Below are positions 57,986-64,000 of a stretch of DNA of 64,000 bases, one piece after another. This stretch comes from Maricaulis sp048269565 (lineage in GTDB: Bacteria; Pseudomonadota; Alphaproteobacteria; Caulobacterales; Maricaulaceae). The translations under genes were made by a program, and so were the position numbers. The stretch's first letter is position 1; each line of letters starts with the position of its first letter. The stretch is taken from NCBI RefSeq assembly GCF_048269565.1, contig NZ_JBLXIK010000003.1, forward strand, positions 310,001-374,000, in the 5' to 3' direction. The notes beneath the pieces were generated by a model. It searched no databases. It was not told the origin of the DNA and saw only the letters and a list, made by a program, of their open reading frames with translations.

Positions 57986-58986
57986 GCTGCGATCCGCCGG
58001 CCCGGCTGGTAATCGAGCAGGCGTTCCAGCGCCGCACAGATCGCGACCGGATCTTTCGACCGGCACAACACATCGCGGACGCCCAGCAGGGTTGCGGGCG
58101 GCAGGTGCGCGCCGTCCAGCTCCAGGAAGGACGCGAAATGCTTGCGCATCATGCGGATACCCAGCGCTTCACCATAAAAGGCATTGGCGGCCCCGGCCTG
58201 TTCGATCAAGGCGGCGATCCGCTCATTCCAGGGCGTGACCGGCATCGTGCCCGTCAGCAGGCCGGCACCGATTTCACCCACCAGCCAGGGCCGTCCCTGG
58301 GCCGCACGGCCGATCATCACGCCATCGGCACCCGACAGCGCCAGGGCCTCGCGCGCCTGGTCCAGCGTTGCGATATCGCCATTGACCAGCAGTGGCACAT
58401 CGACTGCCTCACGCACGGCGCGAACGGCGGCCCAGTCGGCACTGCCGGTATAGAATTGCTGCCGCGTGCGGCCATGAACGGTGATCATGGCGATACCGGC
58501 ATCGACCGCGCGCCGTGCCAGTTCCGGGGCGTTGAGGCAGTCATGATCCCAGCCGAGGCGCATTTTCAGCGTTACCGGAATGCTTACCGCGGCCAGCGTC
58601 GCCTCGATCAGCGTCATCGCATGGTCGAGATCGCGCATCAGGGCCGAGCCTGACAGGCCCTTCGTCACCTGGCGCGCCGGACAGCCCATATTGATGTCGA
58701 CGATATCGGCACCGGCGGCTTCGGCGATCCGCGCGCCTTCGGCCATCCATTCCGCCTGGCGGCCGGCGAGCTGGATCACGCGCGGGGCGAGGCTGGCATC
58801 GGCGGCAGCCTTGCGCACCATATCCACCCGGCCGCGTGCCAGCGCATCGCTGGCGACCATTTCCGACACCACCATGCCGGCGCCAAAACGCTGGGCCTGG
58901 CGGCGGAACGGCAAATCGGTGACGCCTGACATGGGTGCCAGCACCGCCGGAATCACGATCTCATGGGGGCCGATGGAGAAACTCAT
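57982..58986 (-). CDS. dusB: tRNA-dihydrouridine synthase DusB (NifR3)
   Basis: A 334-residue FMN TIM-barrel enzyme reducing uridine to dihydrouridine in tRNA. LAPMSGVTDLPFRR, INMGCPARQVTKGLSGSALM (catalytic Cys), TLKMRLGWD, VHGRTRQQFYTGSADW and NGDIATL are present. Its place just upstream of ntrBC is the classical nifR3-ntrB-ntrC order in alphaproteobacteria. ATG at 58986 is used; a TTG four codons earlier is possible. Divergent from ispDF. Confidence 0.95.
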   Translation of the reverse strand: MSFSIGPHEIVIPAVLAPMSGVTDLPFRRQAQRFGAGMVVSEMVASDALARGRVDMVRKAAADASLAPRVIQLAGRQAEWMAEGARIAEAAGADIVDINMGCPARQVTKGLSGSALMRDLDHAMTLIEATLAAVSIPVTLKMRLGWDHDCLNAPELARRAVDAGIAMITVHGRTRQQFYTGSADWAAVRAVREAVDVPLLVNGDIATLDQAREALALSGADGVMIGRAAQGRPWLVGEIGAGLLTGTMPVTPWNERIAALIEQAGAANAFYGEALGIRMMRKHFASFLELDGAHLPPATLLGVRDVLCRSKDPVAICAALERLLDYQPGRRIAA

Positions 58987-59070
58987 GCGTCTGGACAATT
59001 CAACCGGTTGCAGCGTAAGCCGGGCAAGCTAGCGATCTTGCTGCGCTGCGGCAATGGACGAGGCCTGCAT

Positions 59071-60225
59071 ATGAAAATCGGTGCCATTATTGTTGCGGGC
59101 GGCCGCGGGACACGCGCCGGTGGCGATGTGCCCAAGCAATATCGCGAAATCGGGGGCCGGCCGGTGCTGGCCCGGACGCTGGACGTCTTCCTGGCGCATC
59201 CGCTGATCGGATCGGTCATCGTAGTGATCGGCGCGGAGGATTCGGAGCGATTTGAAGCCCTTGCACCGCTTCTTGCGGGAGGCGTTGAGACCGTGACCGG
59301 CGGGGCAACCCGCACCGCCTCGGTACGGGCCGGGCTGCAGGCCCTCGAACACGCCGGCGTCGATGCGGTGATGATCCATGACGCCGCACGGCCCTTTCTC
59401 AGTGCCGCTCTGATCACCGCCCTCGCCGATGCATTGAAGGACCACGCGGCTGTGCTGCCGGCTCTGGCCAGCGTCGATGCCTTGATGCAGCTCGACGCCA
59501 CGGGACGCCTCGTCAGGGTCATCAATCGAGACGAGGTCGCTGCGGCCCAGACACCGCAGGCTTTTCGCATGGCGGAACTGATGCAGGCCTATCGGGCGCT
59601 GGGCGAGACCGCCCTGCCCGATGACGCGGCCGTCGCCGTGCGCGCCGGCATGGATGTCCATACCGTTCGCGGTGAAGCAGGGAATTTCAAATTGACCACA
59701 CCTGATGATTTCGCCCGCGCCGAAGCGATGCTGAACGCCCCGACCGCGATCACCGTGACCGGCCAGGGCTTTGATGTTCACCGGCTGGAGGCGGCGGAGG
59801 CCATGATGCTGTGCGGCATCGAGATCCGCGACGGGCTGGGTCTGGTCGGGCATTCCGACGCCGATGTCGGCCTGCACGCCCTGACCGATGCCATTCTCGG
59901 CGCGGCCGGCGCAGGCGATATCGGCCAGCATTTCAGTCCCAGTGATCAGCGCTGGAAAGGCGCGGCCTCGGACCGTTTCGTGCTTCATGCGCTTGATCTG
60001 CTGCAGCAGGCCGGCGGCAGTGTTCTCCACGCCGACATCACCCTGATCGGCGAGCGCCCGAAGGTTGGTCCACACCGCGACGCCATGCGGGCGCGGGTCG
60101 CCGAATTGCTCGGGCTCGAGCTCCGGCGCGTCAATATCAAGGCGACGACGACAGAAAAGCTCGGCTTCACCGGCCGCGGCGAAGGCCTCGCCGCCCAGGC
60201 CATCATTACAGCAAGGATGACATGA
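59071..60225 (+). CDS. ispDF: Bifunctional 2-C-methyl-D-erythritol 4-phosphate cytidylyltransferase / MECDP synthase
   Basis: A 384-residue fusion of two enzymes of the MEP isoprenoid route. IspD (about 1-225): AIIVAGGRGTRAGGDVPKQY and VMIHDAARPFL. IspF (about 228-384): GQGFDVHRLEAAEAMMLCGIEI, LVGHSDADVGLHALTDAILGAA and GFTGRGEGLAAQA with its metal Asp/His. Such fusions are typical of alphaproteobacteria. ATG at 59071 has GAGG upstream. pncC overlaps its stop. Confidence 0.96.
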   Translation: MKIGAIIVAGGRGTRAGGDVPKQYREIGGRPVLARTLDVFLAHPLIGSVIVVIGAEDSERFEALAPLLAGGVETVTGGATRTASVRAGLQALEHAGVDAVMIHDAARPFLSAALITALADALKDHAAVLPALASVDALMQLDATGRLVRVINRDEVAAAQTPQAFRMAELMQAYRALGETALPDDAAVAVRAGMDVHTVRGEAGNFKLTTPDDFARAEAMLNAPTAITVTGQGFDVHRLEAAEAMMLCGIEIRDGLGLVGHSDADVGLHALTDAILGAAGAGDIGQHFSPSDQRWKGAASDRFVLHALDLLQQAGGSVLHADITLIGERPKVGPHRDAMRARVAELLGLELRRVNIKATTTEKLGFTGRGEGLAAQAIITARMT

Positions 60226-60746
60226 TGTTCCCCAACCAACTTGTTCAAAAGGCGACGCAATTCCTCGACGACGCCCGCACCGCCGGCGTGCTGGCGGCGA
60301 CGGCCGAGAGCTGTACCGGCGGCCTGTTGTCCGGGCTGATCACCGACATCGCCGGCGCCTCGGATGTGTTCGAGCGCGGCTTTGTGACCTATTCCAACGA
60401 GGCCAAATGCGAACTGCTCGGCATCCCTACGGCCGTCATCGCGGCCAATGGCGCCGTCTCCGCCGAGGTGGCCCGACGCATGGCGCAGCAATGTCTGTTC
60501 AAGTCCAACGCCGATATCACCGTATCCATAACAGGCGTCGCCGGCCCCGGTGGCACGCCGCACAAGCCGGCCGGCCTGGTCTATTTTGGTCTGGCAGTGC
60601 GCGATCACCCCACCCGCGTGTTGTGCCAGCGCTTTGGGGATCGTGGCCGTACGCAGGTGCGTCTGGCCTCGGTTGAAACCGCGCTGGATCTATTGAGTGA
60701 GGGCGTCGATCTCATCGCCCAGATCGAGATCGGGATCGCCGACTGA
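60222..60746 (+). CDS. pncC: CinA C-terminal-domain nicotinamide-nucleotide amidohydrolase
   Basis: A 174-residue PncC/CinA-C enzyme that deamidates NMN to nicotinate mononucleotide. ATAESCTGGLLSGLITDIAGASDVFERGFVTYSNEAK and ITGVAGPGGTPHKPAGLVYFGLA are the family motifs. It overlaps ispDF by ATGA and its 3' end overlaps the convergent COQ10-like gene by 57 bp. Confidence 0.94.
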   Translation: MMFPNQLVQKATQFLDDARTAGVLAATAESCTGGLLSGLITDIAGASDVFERGFVTYSNEAKCELLGIPTAVIAANGAVSAEVARRMAQQCLFKSNADITVSITGVAGPGGTPHKPAGLVYFGLAVRDHPTRVLCQRFGDRGRTQVRLASVETALDLLSEGVDLIAQIEIGIAD

Positions 60747-61193
60747 GGCATAGCGCCGTGCCGCCTCGTCGGAGAAGCGCTTGACCAGAATGTGGGCGGC
60801 GCGTTCGCGCTGGCTGTCGAGCAGCATCTGCAACACCATATTGCGGAACGCGGCCTTGATGTGAAACCGCACCAAGGTCGAGCCGTCGGACAATGGATAA
60901 AAGCGCCAGTTATTCTCCAGCACCCGGAACGGGCCGGCGACGAAGCCGACATCGATCGTGCGCGCGGCCGCGTCCGCCTTCACCGCGCTGGTGAAGCGCT
61001 CGGTGACGAATTTGTAGCGGATGCGCGCCTCGGCCGTCAGCTCGGTGACGGAACCGGTCTTGCTTTCCTTCAGCACGCGCATGGCGGTGATCTGATGGAT
61101 GAAATCGGGATAGCGGCGAACATCCGAGACAAGATCGAACAGATCATCGGCGGCGTGAAACAGCCGCAAGGTCTCGGTCAGATTGACGGTCAC
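60690..61193 (-). CDS. COQ10/RatA-type START-like ubiquinone-binding protein
   Basis: A 167-residue START/SRPBCC protein of the COQ10 family (PF03364). FHAADDLFDLVSDVRRYPDFIHQITAMRV, FRVLENNWRFYPLSDGSTLVRFHIKAAFRN are the family blocks. COQ10 proteins bind ubiquinone and support respiration; the RatA name in E. coli is a different interpretation. GTG overlaps the lipA stop, so it is coupled to lipA. Its 3' end overlaps pncC by 57 bp. Confidence 0.9.
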   Translation of the reverse strand: MTVNLTETLRLFHAADDLFDLVSDVRRYPDFIHQITAMRVLKESKTGSVTELTAEARIRYKFVTERFTSAVKADAAARTIDVGFVAGPFRVLENNWRFYPLSDGSTLVRFHIKAAFRNMVLQMLLDSQRERAAHILVKRFSDEAARRYASVGDPDLDLGDEIDALTQ

Positions 61194-62179
61194 ACGCGGC
61201 CCAGAGAGGCTTCCCGCGCGGCGCGCAGCCGGGCAAAATCCTCGCCGGCATGGTGGCTCGAGCGCGTCAGCGGTGTCGCCGAGACCATCAGGAAGCCCTT
61301 GGCGCGGGCAATCGTCTCATAGGCCTTGAACTCTTCCGGCGTCACGAAACGCTGGACGGCGGCGTGCTTGCGGGTCGGCTGCAGATACTGGCCGATGGTG
61401 AGAAAATCGATGCCGGCGGAACGCATGTCGTCCATCACCTGCATGACCTCCTCCTTGCTCTCACCGAGACCGACCATGATGCCGGACTTGGTGAATTGCT
61501 CCGGATCGCGATCCTTGACGCGTTCCAGCAGCCGCAGCGAATGGAAATAGCGCGCGCCGGGACGGATCGACAGATAGAGGCGCGGCACGGTTTCCAGATT
61601 GTGGTTGAACACGTCGGGACGCGCATCGATCACGGTTTCTGCGGCGCCCGTCTTGCGCAGGAAATCGGGGGTGAGGATCTCGATCGTCGTGCCCGGTGCC
61701 GCCTCGCGGATCGCCTCGATCACTTCGACGAAATGCTGCGCGCCACCATCGGCGAGATCATCGCGATCAACCGAGGTGATGACGACATGCTTCAGACCCA
61801 TCTGGGCCACAGCCTCGGCAACACGGCGCGGCTCGTCCGTATCAACCGGGCCCGGCAGGCCGGTTTTCACATTGCAGAAGGAACAGGCGCGGGTGCAGGT
61901 ATCGCCCAGGATCATGAAGGTGGCGTGCTTCTGCTCCCAGCACTCACCGATATTGGGGCAGCCCGCCTCCTGGCACACGGTGACGAGTGCGCCTTCGGTG
62001 ACGATTTTCTGGGTCTCGGCAAACACCTTGCCGAGCGGCGCACGCACCCGGATCCAGTCCGGTTTGCGCAGGACGGGTGTATCGGCGCGCTTCTGCTTTT
62101 CCGGGTGCCGGGCGGCGCGGGTCTCGGAGGCTGTAGCAGCGGCGGCAGACGAGGCTGTGTTGTCGATCAGATTGGCCAT
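61190..62179 (-). CDS. lipA: Lipoyl synthase
   Basis: A 329-residue radical-SAM enzyme inserting two sulfurs into octanoyl groups. Both Fe-S clusters are visible: CQEAGCPNIGEC (auxiliary cluster) and CTRACSFCNV (radical-SAM CxxxCxxC). KPDWIRVRAPLG and the C-terminal SHHAGED and RSSHHA stretch match. The first 30 residues are a variable leader. It precedes and overlaps the COQ10-like gene; the upstream spacer (62180-62452) shared with the diguanylate cyclase holds nothing else I can recognise. Confidence 0.96.
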   Translation of the reverse strand: MANLIDNTASSAAAATASETRAARHPEKQKRADTPVLRKPDWIRVRAPLGKVFAETQKIVTEGALVTVCQEAGCPNIGECWEQKHATFMILGDTCTRACSFCNVKTGLPGPVDTDEPRRVAEAVAQMGLKHVVITSVDRDDLADGGAQHFVEVIEAIREAAPGTTIEILTPDFLRKTGAAETVIDARPDVFNHNLETVPRLYLSIRPGARYFHSLRLLERVKDRDPEQFTKSGIMVGLGESKEEVMQVMDDMRSAGIDFLTIGQYLQPTRKHAAVQRFVTPEEFKAYETIARAKGFLMVSATPLTRSSHHAGEDFARLRAAREASLGRV

Positions 62180-62452
62180 GAACGGGATGTATGCCGGAGC
62201 GCGTGGTGGATCAAGCCGGGGCAGCGGTTTGATGGCGGTGGCATACCGTCAGGGACTCGCCGGTCGGGATCATTGACCGCGGCGTGCGGTTCCCGGCACC
62301 GTCTCCCGGCGGTAATTCCGCGCCACCGCTGCCTACAAGACCAGGGCGCACGCGACAGGTAACTTATGGATGTATCATGTCTCTCAATAACTTGCCCCGG
62401 AGAAAGTGTCCGCTGGTTACGCGGGATTCAGGTTTGCGTGCGATGGTAAAGA

Positions 62453-63640
62453 ATGCTCGATACCAAGTCGCTCTCAATTGCCCTGATCCTGATCCTGATC
62501 ATCGGATGCGTCATGCACCTGGTGAACTGGCGGATGCACCGCGCCAGCCCCGGGGCGAAATGGTGGACGATCGGTCTTTGCTCGCAGACGCTCGCCATTG
62601 TGCTGGCGGCGGTCGCGAACTCACAGCCGGACATATCGATGCCCCTCATCCTGCTGGTCAATTACCTCGCATTGGGCGGCACGGTATTGCTGGTCTACGG
62701 CACGGCGAGCTTCGCTGAGCGGCCTCTGCCACCGGTGATATATGCCGGGCTTGCCGGAGCGATCGTGCTCGGCCTGGCCTGGTTCACGCTGATCGGACCG
62801 TCAATTTCCCTGCGATTAATCCTGGTGGGTCTGGTTCAACTGACCTGCAATGCCCTGATCCTGACCCGGCTTGGCCCCATCGCCAAGCGTGACGGTCCGA
62901 TGGGCGTTGTCGTGCTCGCAGCGGCGGTCATCAGCATGATCCTGCTTCTGGGCGGCCTCGGTCTCTGGCAGTTTCTGACCCAGCCGATGCTGACCGGCCT
63001 CTACAGCGAGAGCCCGGTCCTGCCGGCGGTGATGCTGACGCTGATTGCCTGCAAGTCGACGATGATTTTCGGCTATCTGCTCTTGAGCACGGCCTATTCC
63101 CAGGCGCAGCTCGAGCGGATGGCGCTGAACGACACTTTGACAGACCTCCCCAACCGCCGGGCTTTCGAGCGTGAGGTCAGCCAGCGCCTGCGTTCGACGC
63201 GCAAGCACGATCGGCTGATGGCGCTGGCGATCTTCGACATCGACCACTTCAAGCTGGTCAACGATAAACATGGCCATGATGGCGGTGATGACGTGTTGCG
63301 CCATCTCGGCTGGGTCGCCGCGCGTGCCGTGCGGCCGAAGGATTTCGTTGCCCGCGTCGGTGGTGAGGAGTTCGCGGTCCTATTCGATGTCGACGATGCC
63401 GCCGAGCTCGTGACAGCGGCCAACCGCCTCCGGCTCGCGATCGAGATTGATCGCCCCCTGGTTGGCGAACTCCGCCTGCCGATCACCGTGTCTGTCGGTG
63501 CCGCAATGGCCGCGTCCAGTCCTGAACTGGACTTTGGCGCCCTCTACCGGGCCGCCGACCAATCATTATACCAGGCCAAGGCCACGGGACGGAATCGCGT
63601 CGTGGTCGGCGAGGTCGACGGCTTCGACCTGGCGGCCTAG
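62453..63640 (+). CDS. Membrane-bound diguanylate cyclase (GGDEF)
   Basis: A 395-residue protein. About six transmembrane helices fill residues 5-215 with no known sensor domain. A GGDEF domain follows (about 225-385) with the active motif RVGGEEF and DxDxFKxxND-like DIDHFKLVNDKHGHDGG. An inhibitory I-site RPKD lies five residues before GGEEF, so c-di-GMP feedback is expected. It makes the second messenger c-di-GMP. It converges on the edge gene with a 4-bp overlap. Confidence 0.93.
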   Translation: MLDTKSLSIALILILIIGCVMHLVNWRMHRASPGAKWWTIGLCSQTLAIVLAAVANSQPDISMPLILLVNYLALGGTVLLVYGTASFAERPLPPVIYAGLAGAIVLGLAWFTLIGPSISLRLILVGLVQLTCNALILTRLGPIAKRDGPMGVVVLAAAVISMILLLGGLGLWQFLTQPMLTGLYSESPVLPAVMLTLIACKSTMIFGYLLLSTAYSQAQLERMALNDTLTDLPNRRAFEREVSQRLRSTRKHDRLMALAIFDIDHFKLVNDKHGHDGGDDVLRHLGWVAARAVRPKDFVARVGGEEFAVLFDVDDAAELVTAANRLRLAIEIDRPLVGELRLPITVSVGAAMAASSPELDFGALYRAADQSLYQAKATGRNRVVVGEVDGFDLAA

Positions 63641-64000
63641 TCTGGCTGGTCTGCAGACGGGAAGCGTACCCGGACGGGCTCGCGGCGCCCCGGTCCCTGC
63701 ATCGCAGTCCTCACGAGGCTGTCGATGGTGATATTCGTCATCATGACCTGGTCTTCGAAACTATTGGCCAGCAGATCATTATCGACCAGGAAGGCTGATC
63801 GGTCCTGCGGTACAGCTGCCGTGAAATAGATCCAGATGATTTCGCCATCCAGCTCGGCGCCGACATAGACCGGCTCCATCAGACGGCCATCGCCCTCCCC
63901 GATACGGAAATGGGTTTGCGCATAATTCCCCACGGCCGCAAGACCTTCAGCGGAGGTCAGCCAGGCCTCCTCATCGACCGGTTCGATGCCCAGCGCCTCA
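63637..64000 (-). CDS. Hypothetical protein, C-terminal part (runs off window)
   Basis: A frame that is open from the right edge to a stop at 63637, giving about 120 residues. It reads EALGIEPVDEEAWLTSAEGLAAVGNYAQTH then RIGEGDGRLMEPVYVG and SFEDQVMMTNITIDSLVRTA. I recognise no family. An internal GTG could act as start, but the frame stays open without a ribosome site, so it is more likely the 3' end of a larger gene. It overlaps the cyclase stop by 4 bp. Confidence 0.55.
   Translation of the reverse strand, partial: EALGIEPVDEEAWLTSAEGLAAVGNYAQTHFRIGEGDGRLMEPVYVGAELDGEIIWIYFTAAVPQDRSAFLVDNDLLANSFEDQVMMTNITIDSLVRTAMQGPGRREPVRVRFPSADQPD

Noticed and set aside
1..64000. CRISPR arrays, rRNA genes, prophage structural genes or a replication origin.
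   Set aside because: No regularly spaced repeats, rRNA sequence, phage structural proteins or origin-type DnaA box clusters were seen on either strand.

Overview
The window reads as chromosome of a high-G+C alphaproteobacterium. The conserved gene order dusB-ntrB-ntrC-ntrY-ntrX-trkA-trkH-dat-hfq-hflX facing mazG, the fused ispDF, and the protein sequences point to the Caulobacterales/Maricaulales side of the class. A Maricaulis-like (Hyphomonadaceae) marine bacterium is my best guess, made without a database search.

Layout. 1-2959: a minus-strand tryptophan-degradation operon (kynA, kynB, kynU) running into an anthraniloyl-CoA monooxygenase cut by the window edge. 3148-4450: a HupE/UreJ-like membrane protein and an AbrB-type antitoxin/PIN toxin pair with an inverted-repeat operator. 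4532-10974: a bacterial ACE-like M2 peptidase, then formaldehyde-detoxification genes (adhC, S-formylglutathione hydrolase) with a second VapBC/FitAB-like module, an M14 carboxypeptidase and a YaiI protein between them. 11264-16717: DUF937, a Kbp-like LysM protein, a HerA-like ATPase, a YegP protein and msrPQ. 16855-25525: a GNAT/RimK-like ATP-grasp pair, a HigBA-like module, about 0.9 kb of non-coding palindromic repeats, a LysR/quinone-oxidoreductase/SDR locus and a GNAT-nitrilase fusion. 25536-31120: small proteins, a CbpA/CbpM chaperone pair and an XRE regulator followed by a globin-coupled chemoreceptor and a BLUF protein. 31139-36312: a secreted gluzincin-like protease and a LysR-controlled AhpD/DUF1348/PPOX operon. 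36567-39412: a three-gene cassette (membrane-tethered sugar-binding protein, HAD phosphatase, PfkB kinase) directly downstream of tRNA-Ser(UGA). 39540-45066: rlpA, dacC, tmk, holB, tatD and an MBL hydrolase. 45169-58986: a CPBP protease remnant, mazG and the hflX-hfq-dat-trk-ntr-dusB block. 59071-64000: ispDF, pncC, a COQ10-like protein, lipA, a diguanylate cyclase and an edge-truncated gene.

How the parts work together. The kyn operon should turn tryptophan into anthranilate, and the next enzyme suggests entry into the aerobic CoA-thioester route. AdhC and FghA oxidise S-hydroxymethylglutathione to formate. The Ntr block couples nitrogen sensing with potassium uptake, but both response regulators lack the sigma-54 GAFTGA loop. 

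The most unusual items are four. (i) The GTG-initiated sugar-binding/HAD/PfkB cassette beside tRNA-Ser appears to put a LacI/RbsB-type ligand domain on the cytoplasmic face of the membrane. (ii) The BLUF protein has Phe in place of the photocycle Tyr and lies 3' of a globin chemoreceptor. (iii) A 19-bp motif is shared by the XRE gene upstream region and the chemoreceptor upstream region. (iv) The GNAT/ATP-grasp pair is probably a peptide-ligase module. Functions are family-level assignments read from sequence; no search or structure prediction was run.
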